This document shows, piece by piece, positions 46,659-59,180 of a stretch of 64,000 nucleotides of DNA (position 1 is its first letter; each line of letters starts with the position of its first letter). The stretch spans positions 158,550,828 to 158,614,827 of the forward strand of contig OU015499.1 of assembly GCA_907164885.2 (NCBI GenBank), given 5' to 3'. This DNA is from Dolomedes plantarius. Its lineage: Eukaryota; Arthropoda; Arachnida; Araneae; Dolomedidae. Position numbers and translations under genes: made by a program. The notes under the pieces are model-generated. The model had not been told where the DNA came from. It searched no databases and worked only from the letters and a program-made list of their open reading frames with translations.

Positions 46659-46930
46659 CAGGGCCGCCCAGAGGGGGGGGGGGCAACTGGGGCACTTTGC
46701 CCTAGGCCCCCGACTGCCGGAGGGGCCCAAAAAAATTTTAAAAAATTTATTTATTAGATTTCCTCCGAAAGAAAATTCTGAAACTTGTACCATACTTCAA
46801 AATTCAAAATAATCGCCTGAAAAAAGGGGCCCCCCAAAAAAATTTTAAAAAAATTATTTGATTAATCATATTTCTTGGGGCCCCCAATAGAAGTTTGCCC
46901 CAGGCCCCGTAAAGTCTCTGGGCGGCCCTG
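46659..46930. mobile_element. hAT-type MITE with G-rich ends
   Basis: Begins CAGGGCCGCCCAGAG and ends CTCTGGGCGGCCCTG. The flanks GGTCTAGG and GGTCTAGA agree at seven of eight bases. 272 bp, non-coding, with G and C runs. Confidence 0.85.
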
Positions 46931-46939
46931 GGTCTAGAT

Positions 46940-47575
46940 CAGGGGTTCCCAACCTTTTCCTACATTGACCCTTTTTAAAAGAATGATTTTCTTCATCAAC
47001 CCCCTCACATTTTTTTTTTTTTTTTTATAATGTACAGCATATAACATAATTATAATACTAATTGCACATAAAACATTTAAAGATAACAATTTGACTAAAA
47101 GGAGGAACAAAAAATTAGAAAATGTCGTTCATTAGGTTTGTTTTATTATTTTTGTACTATTTTCATTTTTAATTTCACAAATATAAACAAGATTTCAGAA
47201 ACACAGATTGTAATTGCACAAACATCGCCAAGAGGAAAACTAAACTGCTTCTGATTGGTTGCATCGGGAGAACTCATGTGCTGTTTAAGGTCCCATAGTT
47301 TTCCCCAGTTCTGCCTAGTGTTGGTATACAAATAAAAGTCAATGGTGGCATTTGATTACCAAATGTCATTGTTATACAAAAACGTCATGACATTCGACTT
47401 TAGATGTGTGGATCACTTCACCCTATGCAAATCTGTATTTTTACATATTAAAATTGATATTATCTAACAATTACATTCATAAAAAAAATTAAATTAAATT
47501 TTAAAACAGAAAAATTTGTCATCAACCCTCAATAGACCCTTTTTAAACTTCCATTGACCCTGCTGGGAATCCCTG
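46940..47575. mobile_element. hAT-like non-autonomous element, inverted relative
   Basis: Begins CAGGGGTTCCCAACCTTTTC and ends GGGAATCCCTG. It lies directly after the 46659-46930 MITE and shares sequence, inverted, with 45774-46160. It includes a T run near 47010. Confidence 0.6.
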
Positions 47576-47589
47576 GTATAAGGGTTTAT

Positions 47590-48600
47590 CTAGTTTGACT
47601 GTAATAACTGCAAGATCATGTTCAAAATGAATACCGTACTTACCAGCCCTTTATAATACTGCAGAGGGCTTCTAGATTTTAAGAAAACATGCAGAAAAAT
47701 TAAAATGTTGGCTAATGAATTTCAAGTTTGTTTTGTTGTTATTGTTCTATGCGTAGAAACTTGACATTTTAAAAAAATTATAATGAATATTTCAAAGTTT
47801 AAAATGTCTAGTGTATTTTTATTATCATTTTAAATCAATGTGGACTAGCCGATAATGCATTTGAAGGATCTTACTTGAAATGACTTTCTTAATTTATCAG
47901 ACAACATGAAGCAAATGATAATTAAAAACAGATACGTAATATTAAATCAAGCTGACATTTGCTATTTTATGCGGATGGTTTTGGTATTTATTTCAGTAAT
48001 GTACTCTAAAAATGAGCTAAAAAGGCACCTTGAAGACTCAATCATTTAGACTGAGTCTTCAAAGTACTCTTTTTTTAATTGTCTTTTAAAGAAGCTCTAA
48101 ATTAGTTTTTGTAAAGTTTTTGCCAAAATTCTGCAGTTTTTGAAATATTAGTGGACTTTTAGAAATAGAATGAAGTCTGAAGTCAATATATGCAAAATTT
48201 TTACTATGCAATGTCATGGTTAGGAAAGATTACCAAATGTCATTGCTTTATTATTCTAAACAGTGCATAATTAAGGGGGAGAAAAACATACGAGTCCATC
48301 TCATACATATCAAATGTTATATTTTCTTAATTTTTGTTTTTTATGGTGGTAATTCACATATTATTTCTTCATCCTTCCTCATACCTGTATCTTATTTTTG
48401 TTATTATACTTAGTCTTTTTTGGCCATATTAGCTGTTGGTACTTACCACTAAAAGAAGTTAATTAGTTTAGAGCTGTCGAGAATAGTTTATATTTTAATG
48501 TTAATTTAGAAAACTTTTTTTGAATTTATTATGTAATTCTGTTTTTCAGAAAACATATATTAGATGTGTGTTGAAATTCTAAAATGGAAACTAACCAAAC
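47590..48600. other. no gene recognised
   Basis: AT-rich; a short inverted pair around 48030-48065 (AGACTCA...TGAGTCT) could form a hairpin (AAGACTCAATCATTTAGACTGAGTCTTC). Nothing else seen. Confidence 0.4.
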
Positions 48601-48651
48601 TATATGTGTATATCAGTGGTTCTCAACAGGTGGAAGTCTGTGGATCACTAA

Positions 48652-48753
48652 AGCCATCTGCACACAGAGCAACTCAAAAGAAACTGATAACTGACTCAGA
48701 TATCAGTAAACTGATATCAGTTTCTTTTGAGTTGCTCCGTGTGCAGACGGCCT
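48652..48753. mobile_element. foldback MITE, PIF/Harbinger-like ends
   Basis: An almost perfect palindrome: AGCCATCTGCACACAGAGC on the left, GCTCCGTGTGCAGACGGCCT on the right, with arms reaching to the centre (ACTGATATCAGT-like). Flanking TAA/TTA resembles a 3-bp target but is not an exact direct repeat. Confidence 0.75.
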
Positions 48754-48968
48754 TAGCCTTAAATTTAACCATGTGCAGACCCCCAGGTGGACCTTCTGGG
48801 AGGGTATAGAAAAAGGGAAAAGGGATACAGGATTAACTTACTCACTGTTCGTTTCAACCTTGATTTCAATCTTTAGAATTGGATAGCCTAAATAATTTAA
48901 GAATGCATAAGTTACCCTAACATTTAAACATACATAGGTCATGAAAATTATTTTGTATCATATTCTAA

Positions 48969-49528
48969 TCTATAGATATATAACAGTTCCATAACTGACT
49001 CACTGACTGACATACAATGCACAGACTAAACCGCTGGACCTAATGGGCTAAAATTTGCATGGCGATTCTTCTTATGGTGTAGGGGTGTACTAAGATTTTC
49101 CAAAAATTCTTAGATTTTTTAAAATTATATTTTTAAGCTGTTTTAGTATCTTTTTTTAAGTTTGCATTTAAAATAATAATTGGAGGGTTATAAAATTTAT
49201 ATCACGAGAAATTTCCTAAAAATTCCTTAAAAAGGAAATCTTTTTCGAATCTTTGCCTCCATTTTCTGATTTTTGGTGAATTTTTAAAGATTAATTTTTA
49301 GAATTTAATTTATTAAATGCTGATCACGTGATTTCTTTTTATGGTACTTTAAATAAATTTATCGCACGTGCATAACAACTAAATAGACAAAAAAATTTTT
49401 ATTTTTTTTCTTGCTAATGCGGCAGACAATTGGACATTATTTTGTCTATAAAAATATCCCTTACGATTTTTTTATAAATATATATATTTTTTTCTACATC
49501 AATTGTATATATTGATCGTCGTATTTAT

Positions 49529-49594
<66 letters not shown>

Positions 49595-49666
49595 CATTAA
49601 TTGCATACATTGACCATTGTATTTAACTTGAATGTACTCCCTAGCGAAGTGCGGGATTTCAGCTAG
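48969..49666 (+). mobile_element. Helitron-like element G
   Basis: A complete 698-bp copy in plus orientation, from TCTATAGATATATAACAG after A to CGGGATTTCAGCTAG before T. It has the GACTGACATACAATGCACAG, CCGCTGGACC and GTAGGGGTGTACTAAG blocks and a 60-bp TA repeat (49531-49590). Confidence 0.62.
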
Positions 49667-49940
49667 TAATAAAATAATTATGTTAAACTTTTAGAAATTT
49701 CAGTTCAACACCCAATAGTCATTGGATATATTCGTCCCATCTAGTTCAATGAACATTGCTTTCAAAATCCCTATTTATTTGGCAACTTTTTTATGTGTGG
49801 TGCTGGACCACTCCCGAGGCTCTCTCGGACCACCGGTTGGGAACCACTAGTGTATATGTTATTCATATGCTGATACACTTGTGTATGTTGAGGCGAAATT
49901 ATTTAAGCTGTGGAGCCAACATTCCTTCACTTATATTTAA

Positions 49941-50953
49941 CTATGTCTCTCTTACCTTCTGCATTTGTTTTTGGCAAATCTCCTTTGACTAAGATTTCAT
50001 ACTTTAATATTAATATATATTTGTATTTTATTTAGATGAAAATTTAAAAACTGGAATTAAAAAATAGCATGATTTCAGAATTATAAACTTCGTATTGAAA
50101 CTTAGACATTATAAACTTAATTTATTGAAATAATTAGTGTATTGTTGACTTGCAATTTTATTTAAATATATGCGCAAGTCACCAGCAGAGACTGGGATTT
50201 TTTATTTTCTGAAATCTGTTTTCTTTTTATAGGGGAGGGGGGCGTTTGAGATTCAGTTTAAATGATAAAATATTAGGATTTGCCTGAAACTCATTAAAGT
50301 TGTAGTGAAAGTCATGGTACTATAATAATTATTTGCTTTTAGGACTTTCATAGATTGATCCATGGATTTAACTCCTTAATTGTCTTCAACATTTACATGA
50401 ATTTACTTAGTGCTGGCCAAAAATGTGTTAATATATCCCTCTATGCTGTTTTGTAAATTATGAGTTTATTCATATTATGTACAAAATTGAGTAATATCGA
50501 AACATTGATGTTAAAGCACATTTTGTGAATTTGTTTGTTTTACATAGAGCTGTGGTGCACAAACTTTTTTCGACTGTGACCCACTATCTGTAAAAAAAAA
50601 AAATCGTTGAACTCCAATGGAAGTTTTTAAGTAATTATAAGGAAAATGAGAGAAATGTACGCCAAAAAAATAGAAAAAAAGAAATAATTAAATTTTGACA
50701 AACACTTTAAAATCAATGAATTGAAGATTTGGGGTATTTATTTACTTTGCATAACAACAACAAAAAAGTCTCTTAACTTCTGCAATTGTTTTTGATAAAT
50801 CTCCTTTGACTATGATTTCATACTTTAATGTTAATATATATTTGTGTTTTATTTAGATGAACATTTTAAAAACTGGAATTTAAAAAAAATAGCTGAATTT
50901 CAGAATTATAAACTTCATATTAAAATGTAGAAAATTATAAACTTAATTTATTT
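49941..50953. repeat. direct repeat pair of about 190 bp
   Basis: 49941-50123 and 50766-50953 are similar (shared blocks include AAATCTCCTTTGACTA and TTCAGAATTATAAACTTC), about 825 bp apart. The region between does not repeat clearly. A sequence at 50552 (GGTGCACAAACTTTTTTCGA) resembles a hAT-type end. Confidence 0.7.
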
Positions 50954-51727
50954 TATATAAAACTAAAACAAAACAAATATAAGAAGGGTGAACCTGGACC
51001 TTAGATAAAGTTTAATATTTGAGTGTGCTTCTCTTATATTAACTTCTGGGTTGTCTTAATCATTATGTGGCTTTTAAAGCTATTCATTTTGAAAATCCAG
51101 TGTGTCACCAATAAGTAGAAGAAAATATAAAGCAATGTTATTATAGCCTTTTGCTAATGGAGTTTTTATTAAGGCTGTTTGACACCTTATTGAACAATAT
51201 CATACCACATATTTTTTATTTTAAAAAATATAAGAGTATTAAACATTTAACAAAAGAAAATTCAAAGCATATTAATTAAATAATTCAATATGATATAAAT
51301 CTTTCAGACTATCTACGACCCCTTCAATTTCCATCACAACCTCCTTAAAGGGTTGCCAAAAAATTGATGGGGTTGCGAATAGTCTGAAGTTGTTTGATTG
51401 GATATGAAATGGCACATTATCTAGAATCTATTAGTGTTCAGTGCAGTTTTGTACAGCTTAATATAAAGAAGAAATGACTAAAATCTTTTAACATAAAAAT
51501 AGTTTATTTACTATAAACAAAACATTGTAGAAAAATAAGATTCAGTATAAAGTCTAACTTAGGAAAACCATGCACACTACCTTTAAGGTACGCATTCTAT
51601 ACAGAAAATGATGGGAATAGCCACTTCCCCAACCAGTCATGATTGGTTTCATAGTAATATGGCAGTTTGCTGTTAATACATCCTAAAATAGCATCTAAAC
51701 CTGTGTAATATTAATGTATCCCTTTAA

Positions 51728-53200
51728 CCCTTTCGCGGCGACCGTCACGTATACGTGCCAGCAGCTATCCGCGTTTCTGGCCGAACGTCACGTATACGCG
51801 ACAGCAGCTATCCGCGCTTCTGGCCGAACGTCACCTATACGTGTCAGTAGTTCGGAACGTTTTATTAGTTAATTTTTGAGGCACAAGATGGCACCGCATG
51901 TCTATGAAATTTGGAGTACACGTAGTTGGGACCTTCTATTCGAAAACAAGACTAGTATGAATCACATGCGGTCTATCGTTTTATGTAAACAAACGGAGGA
52001 ATGGATGTATTGCGTTCGACTGTCAGCGGGTAGGGCATTTAAACTTTGCACGTGGTCTTTGTTTACGAGATATCTTTGTTTATTTTTCTTTTGCGGTGGG
52101 ATTGTAGCATTGGGTATATGGGTTTTGAGTCAGAATCAGATTCTGTTGCAGTGAAATTTCTTTCCTTTGATGATTTAATATGGAGAAAAGGAGAAAATAT
52201 TTAACAGAAGACGAAATTTCTGAATTGATGAGAAATGTGTCTGATTATGAAAGTAGTGACAGTGATACAGAAATCTCTTCGGGTGAATCTGTTTATTTGG
52301 AACATCGGAATCAGAGTGATGATGAAGATACTCAGACATTTCTATTCTGAGTATATCGCGGGATGGTACTTCTTTGTGGACTTCTCACGTAAGGGATTTA
52401 AATCAACTAACATTCACAGCGGCATGCGAAATAAAAGTCCATGATGCTGTATCAAATGAATTGGATTATTTCAGATGTTTTTTTGATGAAACTGTAATGG
52501 ATTTAATAACTAAATTATTGCGTATTATATTATACTAACCAAATTAATGCGTATGAGAGGTACATAAATCCGGAAAGCGAACAGAGTTCATCCTCGAAGT
52601 ATTTTTGCCTGTAACTAAAGAGGAAATGTTTGTTTAATTTGCTTTGACAATTTTAATGGGTATCGTGAAAAAACCGAAAATTAAGATTTACTACTCAACG
52701 AATCCCAGGATTGCAACACCTTTTTTCAGTAAGGTTATGAGTCGGGACCAACGCATCAAAATTCTTCGATACTTGCATTTCTCTTCTTCTGATGCCAAAA
52801 AGATTGAAAAAATTAAACCTTTTTTAGATTTAATCATTCAAAACTTTCAGAGTTCTTGATATATTATTGACATATTCTTGATATATTCCTGATAAGAATA
52901 TATCAGTTGAAGAAAGTCTCTTACTGTGGAAAGGGAGAGTAGGATTTCGACATTATGTCCCAGCGAAAAATATTTTAAACTGTATAACAAAAATTTTTTA
53001 GTGGAAAAATAATAAAAGAATGTGTAAGTAACCCATATATAGCTTAAATAAATAGATTTGTTTGTAAATGTTACTATTTTGGAATTTTTCGTAAATTTAG
53101 GCTTAGCGCTTAAAAGTCCACCGGCCTGGAAGGTACGCTCGCGAGAAAAACCTCCGGCCTCAGAGGAAAGCGCGTGATCGGAACTGCCGTCGCGAAAGGG
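51728..53200 (+). mobile_element. piggyBac element, internally deleted
   Basis: The ends CCCTTTCGCGGCGACCG and GCCGTCGCGAAAGGG are flanked by TTAA (51724-51727 and 53201-53204), the piggyBac target. The left end has repeated CCGAACGTCACSTATACG units. The length, 1.47 kb, is short for an autonomous copy. Confidence 0.92.
52180..53010 (+). pseudogene. piggyBac transposase fragment
   Basis: Starts MEKRRKYLTEDEISELMRNV with a Ser/Asp/Glu-rich N-terminus, as in piggyBac proteins, then is broken by stops after 52350. A later part (52650-52858) encodes MGIVKKPKIKIYYSTNPRI and SRDQRIKILRYLHFSS, followed by KIKPFLDLIIQNFQSS. After another break ISVEESLLLWKGRVGFRHYV appears at about 52902, where the family has I-D-E-S; the catalytic Asp is replaced by Glu. 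The rest of the catalytic domain is missing. Confidence 0.88.
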
Positions 53201-53534
53201 TTAAGGTACACATTCTATACAGAAAGCGAAGGGAATAGCCACTTCCCCAACGAGTCATGATTGGTTACATAATACTGCAGTTTGCTATTAATACATCCTA
53301 AAATAGCATCTAAACCTATGTTTTAATGTATGTGAGATACATTGGTTTCCATGCCCATGATGTGGATTGTTCCCATAATTTCGGAACATGTAATAGATCA
53401 AGCCATATTTGCAACTGAAGTAAATTTACATACTATTAAATTATTTAATTAAAAAATATTCTTTCAATTTTCTATAATTACATGTTTTTAATATTTTTAT
53501 TTGTATTTTTCGTATGTTAAAATATGTTATTGTT

Positions 53535-53760
53535 AGACGCTCGGTAGCATAGTGGTTAAAAGCATCAAGCTACCACACCACAGGTCCAGGGTTCGAGCCT
53601 GCGACTGGGCATAGTCGACTCATACTTTTCATTCATCCCTTGAGTGGGTCGATAAAATGTGGACCAAGCATGCTTGGGAACTAACTCACTGTGGGTGTTC
53701 TGTGTCAGGTTGACCACCTGACCCAGACATATGCTATATGGTAAGGCTGACCATGATTTT
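53535..53760 (+). repeat. tRNA-derived SINE
   Basis: Box A-like GGTAGCATAGTGGTTAAAAG (53542 onward) and box B GGTTCGAGCC (53590-53599) are 30-odd bases apart as in a tRNA. The body has CTTGAGTGGGTCGATAAAAT. No clear poly-A end. Confidence 0.8.
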
Positions 53761-53769
53761 TTATTCAGC

Positions 53770-55035
53770 GATCGACTAGTTCTCATTTTTTTTTGTGGAA
53801 AATTAGCAGCTTATTGTCACTAACATAGTCCATATATTTATGAAATTATGGCTCGCGATTGACTAAAATCATACCGAAGATCGACCAGTTGGCTACTCCT
53901 GCTATATGGTACCCCAAGCCCTCATGAAAGTGGTGATTGGTACCGCAGGCCTTGGTCCACAGTGCTGAAAAGCAACTCAGACAGTTGTGCCATTTGTTAG
54001 TTAGTTATATTGTTATATTAGGTGTCAAACAGTCGTATGATAAAAATTTCATCAGCAGAAGGCTCCAATTCCATGGCTTCCATTTTCCTCTACCTATCTG
54101 TGTGAGACTGGATTTTTAAAATAGCTTGTCAAAAGTTTATTTCTTTATTCTACTCTTATTTTACTAATTTTTAAAATTTTGCTTCATCCTAACTAGGGGC
54201 TTCGCCCCTAGACTCGCTACGCTCGCTCCTCTGGTGAATCAAGTGAATGAATGACTAAATACTTGTTTAGAGCGATTAAGTCATTCATTTGTTTACAGTT
54301 GAAGCTTTTCCCCCCCCCCCTCCCGGCGAAATGGATGAAGCCCGGGTAGATGGGGGGTATAAGCCCGGATGAAGATGGGTGAAAAATCGGATCTTCTTTC
54401 AATCCTTCTGCAAAGCAAGCGAATGAGAAGATTTTTTTGAAGTATTTCTTTAAAATTCAATTAAAAATCGAAATTTTAAGATAGAGACTTGAAATGAAGT
54501 TTATATGAATGAGAAAGCTTTCATCTTCCAGTTGATATAAATATTTTCTTTGTAACATAATAAGTCTGATAGCATCGAATTTATGCATCTCGAAACGTAT
54601 AAATTTTTCCAAAAAGTGAGTTTTCAATTTTAATAAAAATATCAGTCTGTTTTAAATTATTTTTAAACAAATGAGGTCTTGTTTGAAGGAGAAATGTCTG
54701 TAGTCTTAGATTGTAAAAAAAAAAATTCTACGATCCTTTTTTGGCGAGTTATCGTAATCTGAACATGAAAAAGTCAATATTTTCCCACAAAACATAAAAT
54801 AAAATAAAAAAAAAACTTAAAGTCCGACGAATATGAGACATGTCTTACTTTCTTCCCCACATTATTCTGCATCGATTGGTATCGGTCTCGACCCCATACC
54901 CCCAGCGGTTTCGGAGGAGATAGCGTGACAAGCTTTTGGCGGCGGCGGCTGCTGCAGCGGCAGTTAGTTTTTTTTAGAATAGAGAGAAAATTCAGCGGGT
55001 CATAGTCGAAAATGTCTGTGTACCTCTGGTATCGA
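53770..55035. other. no gene recognised; a CTAG hairpin
   Basis: Mostly AT-rich. At 54194-54212 CTAGGGGCTTCGCCCCTAG is a perfect hairpin followed by GACTCGCTACGCTCGCTCC. On the minus strand it ends CTAG before T, so it may be a Helitron-like 3' end. A GC-rich patch with GGCGGCGGCGGCTGCTGC lies at 54936-54960. Confidence 0.4.
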
Positions 55036-55041
55036 GGAATA

Positions 55042-55170
55042 CAGTCGATTCTGGGTAATCGGATCACATTGGAACGCAATCATTTTGGTCCTAATAGCCG
55101 GCTGGTCCGACTAAACAAACATGCCTTATGTTCCAAGATGGGATTCGGTCCAGTAAACTGGAATCGACTG
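55042..55170. mobile_element. short pogo/Tigger-like MITE
   Basis: 129 bp from CAGTCGATTCTGGGTAATCG to CCAGTAAACTGGAATCGACTG, with TA on both sides. The ends resemble pogo/Tigger termini. Confidence 0.75.
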
Positions 55171-55174
55171 TATT

Positions 55175-57345
55175 AAAGTGAATAATCTTGTATCTGTAGC
55201 TAAGTGTCCTTATAATATGGAAAAATGTTTTTCCTTAGTGAAGTATTTGAAGTGACGTGTTTTCTTTTTGTTTTAGATTACCTCACATGGCATATGTGTT
55301 CTGACACTCGGCTCTTATTTCAAAGGTATAAAGGTAAATGAGCAAGTGGTCAAAAACTTATTTCTAATTTGGATTGTTGCAGTCCAGCAGTTCTGCCCTT
55401 CGTTGTTTCTGTGATATGCCTTTTGTGAGATAGAATAGTACTGAATAATTTGTTCGTTAGTCCATTTTCTGTTCATTCATTTTTGTTTCTAATATCTCCA
55501 ACTCATTTGCAATATACTGCTGCACATATTTTCCTATTATATATTATCACTGCATTCGATAGATTGCCATGTTGCAGTTTGTAACTTTCCTAGCTTAAAC
55601 ATTCTAAATAAGGTACTTATATTTATAGAAAAATATTGTGGCAGTCATTGTAATGCTTTCACTTCACTAAAGTTTCAAGTATTTTTCTAATATCTCGAGA
55701 ATAATGAATATACATCATTATTTAATTCACTCTTAGTTGAAATAATGTGATTTTTATTGAGTCAGTGCTATCTTCTGAATATCAACGTTTGAAAGTTTTT
55801 TACAGACTTTAAAAATTGTTCTGTGCCTCAAATGTATGAAAGATTGTCATAAAAAAGCAGTGTAAAAAAACAGTTGGCAAGTTTCAATAGTGAGTTTGGT
55901 CATGCGTGTTTTGTAATACAATCTTTAGAGTTTATTTAAGAGCAATATCTAGTTCTCGTAGCGGTGAGTATCTAGCAGAATCAGCATGGATGATTGTCAA
56001 CCTTTTATTGCATTTTTCCTTCAATTTGTTTAGCTTCAGCAGTCTAGCAGTCATTATTTATAATTGTCACTCACGTACGAAAGTTACTTCCTTCTAACTT
56101 AAGCGTTTGACTTGCTGTAGTTTGTTGTGGTATACCATTAATAAAATTACTCTAGGAAACTGCACTGGCCAAAGGCTGAATTTAGATTTTACCATGTTGT
56201 CAAAATATAAATATTTCTTGGGATTTTGAAGACTCTTTTTCTGTTGCTTCTTTTTATGTATACTTAGTTAATACTGATATATATGAAAATTTTAAAAATA
56301 GATTGTTGTAAATTGATAAAAATCCTAGTATGTCCTCCATATATTAAAGTATTCTCTAACTATATATGCTCTATGTTTCTTTACATTAGAATGGCTGTTT
56401 GAGGTTTTATTTTTTTCTTATTTTGTACAGTGTTATACTAACAGCTACTGGATATATATATAATTTTGTTGGAGCCATCTTTTTGATGTAATGCTTAATT
56501 TCTCTTGCATAGGCATACACTGAGATATCCGAGGCACATTTGTTATTTTACTGTTTTACTCTACTTTGTTGAGTCATATTGTCATTGTTTTGTCTCACAA
56601 AAAATTAAATGTTTAAATGTTGTAAATTTTTTCTCACAAATGTTCTTCGAATTGATTTTTTTTTTCTTGGTTTGTAATTAAATCTCCAAAAATTAGAAGT
56701 TTTATTTTTTGTGGGGTATTTATTTTTAAATTGCATTTAGATGGTAGCTGTTGGAAATTAGTTTTTGTGTACAAGGAATAAAGCTTAATATAATATTTTG
56801 TCTATGTACAGAAAGCTTTTCATTAAAATTTTGCAGAAATTTAATGTGGTGTTCTCTCAGAGTACCATCTGTAACATCTTTAGTCCTTTGTACATTATAT
56901 TTTAAAATAAAAAAAATTGCCAACGTAGAGTTTTTCTTTGATTTTACTTTTTTGCCTATTCTCATAGAGGTTTTTTTTATTCAAAAGCATCCTAAAATGT
57001 GTTCAAACATTTCAACTCTTTAGAAAGTAAGATTGTATTTAAGAGCCCTGGAGATCTCTTAAGATATCCGCCTATGTTCAAAGCACTTTTTTTTTTCTCA
57101 AAAACTTGAGAAAACTTGTCTTATTTTTCGAAGGAATATAACACCAAAAAACGAAAATGAGGAAACAATAGACAATAACTATGCAACTTTTTGCAAAATT
57201 TAGGAGTTTTAATCGAAATTTAGCAAGCTTTTACAAAAACGGCTCTAGCTCTAAAAAATAAAGTTATGCATGTAACAATTTCTTTTTGTCATATGTATGC
57301 AAATACCTCCTTTGTGTCATGATCTAAAAGCTAATTGATATCTTG

Positions 57346-57379
<34 letters not shown>

Positions 57380-57768
57380 TGAAGTGACGTAAAATTTCAG
57401 TAGTTTCTCATGAGATTTTTTATAAATGCAGCTATAAATCAAGCAGTAATATACCTAGAACCAAACTGTAGTTCATGACATTCTTAGTATAATGAAAAAC
57501 ATACCTGAAAAATTTTCATAGACATATGGTTAGATTTTGAGTTATCACAATAGTCATTTGATTTTTTGATGACAAATAAGTTCTTCGGAAAACACAATTA
57601 AAGTTTTCACTGGTATTGAAATGGATAGCTGATGATCTTTTAATCATTCTCATTTCATTTCTAATGATTGTATGGAAAAAATAAAAGCGGATCTAGAAAC
57701 AGAAATTCACTTCTTTAAAAAAGAGGAATGAAAACTCACAATATTCGTCAAAATCTATGTTTTAAAGG
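55175..57768. other. no gene recognised
   Basis: AT-rich sequence, with a 28-A run at 57352-57379. No repeat or open frame that I can name. Confidence 0.4.
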
Positions 57769-57770
57769 TA

Positions 57771-58726
57771 CAGTAACCACCGCTTATAGTAATCAGTGGT
57801 TATAAGAATCAATATCGCGAAAACAAAAAACAAATGTATTATTTCCATGTTACAAGTTTTGCTTTAAAGAATCAATCCACTGGTTTTAAGAATCAGTTTA
57901 CACTCTTCACTTTCCTTTCATTTTTCCAAAAAAGCCACTTAAACCCTCAAAAGGCATGAAGTTCTTTCTTTTTTTTTTTAAAGAAAGATTGATAAGATGG
58001 GATGGAATATAGTCATAAAATTCATCCCTTTCTTTGTTAGACATAACATAATAGTTCCCCTTAAACGCTTTAGCACAACACTGTCCTATTAGCTTGACCC
58101 GGGGGCATCTTTACCCGTCCGGGTCCGATTTCACTTTTCTCCACTGACAAACAAAAATAGGGACTCTTTTTTTTTTCCCCCACATCCTGGTTGCGGCTTT
58201 CTGGATCCTGAAACACATAAATCTTCGGTGAAGTGTCCAATATCACTTAGGCAAACGTGACATCAGTAGATTCAGCACGTTATCAAACCGTGAAACGTAA
58301 GCTATAAGGTGAATCTTCGTCTGAGACTATTAGTATTGAATGAGGTATAAAGAGCCTCCCGAAAACTTCATTACGTCAAACTACCATAGAAAACTTTTTC
58401 TTGCTCCCTTCCTGTAGTTGAAATGTTAAAACTGCTAAGCAGGTATGTTGTAACAAATATTGGATTTTTTTTTCTTCTCTTACTATAATCATGTGTATCT
58501 ACTTCTAGGTCTAAAAATTAAGTTGTATTTTTAAAATTATAAAAAATAATTTTAATAAAAGATAATTAACGTAAATTAAAGAGTATTTTATGGTAAATTA
58601 TTTAATATATGTATATATAGGTGTGTGTGCCTGTCCAAAAACCTAAATTTCGACTATAGGAATCAACCGCTTATAAGAATCAAAAACAGTAATAACAAAC
58701 GTGATTCTTATAAGCGGAAATCACTG
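57771..58726. mobile_element. pogo/Tigger-like non-autonomous element, copy 2
   Basis: 956 bp, CAGTAACCACCGCTTATAG to CTTATAAGCGGAAATCACTG, flanked by TA. Same family and orientation as 43684-44465, with an extra central block (about 58160-58345) missing there. Confidence 0.87.
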
Positions 58727-58874
58727 TAGTTGGATACTTAGAATACACTTAGAATTTTCAAGAGGTCACTTTTCAGTAATATCCAGATTATGCACTGACC
58801 GCATTAAGATCATGATATTTAGTAACAATCTGAAAATCTGTTGTTGCTTATGCCACTTGACCGACAGCAACATC

Positions 58875-59180
58875 AGATCAAGTTCCAAAGGCTATGGGTG
58901 ATGAAGTTTTCACTGGCATCACAAGGGTTGGAGTCCAACTTGGCCAAAGGACCAGTCCTGTCATTTTGAACCGAGTCAAGTGACGAGACCAGAACACTTG
59001 ACCCTGCACCTCCAGAGGTAATTTTGAGAACTTGGAGGGCATTGCAGCACGACAAATTTTACATGCACCAGCCACCGTTAGTGTACACACAAGTGGATTT
59101 ATCAGCAACGAGCATTGAACCAGTGACTTTCAGATCACTAGCCCGCTGTTCTTTCCAACTGGGCCACTGCACCCATTATG
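58875..59180 (-). repeat. tRNA-derived SINE
   Basis: On the minus strand GTGCAGTGGCCCAGTTGG (box A, about 59173-59156) and CTGGTTCAATGC (box B, about 59122-59112) have tRNA spacing. The SINE body continues left to about 58880. Confidence 0.75.

Larger units (their letters stand above)
48614..49849. mobile_element. hAT element, TSD GTGTATAT, carrying two insertions
   Basis: Begins CAGTGGTTCTCAACAGGTGG and ends CCACCGGTTGGGAACCACTA. GTGTATAT is duplicated exactly (48606-48613 and 49850-49857). Inside are a foldback MITE (48652-48753) and a complete Helitron-like copy (48969-49666). The hAT sequence itself is only about 400 bp. Confidence 0.92.
51587..53330. repeat. direct repeats flanking the piggyBac element
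   Basis: 51588-51712 and 53202-53323 match over about 125 bp (TATACAGAAA, GGGAATAGCCACTTCCCCAA, CATCCTAAAATAGCATCTAA are shared). Both begin at TTAAGGTAC. They look like two tandem units of about 138 bp with the transposon placed at the TTAA between them. Confidence 0.85.

Noticed and set aside
55270..55340. Exon-like stretch after TTTTGTTTTAG
   Set aside because: The open stretch is about 20 codons, with no motif or partner exon.
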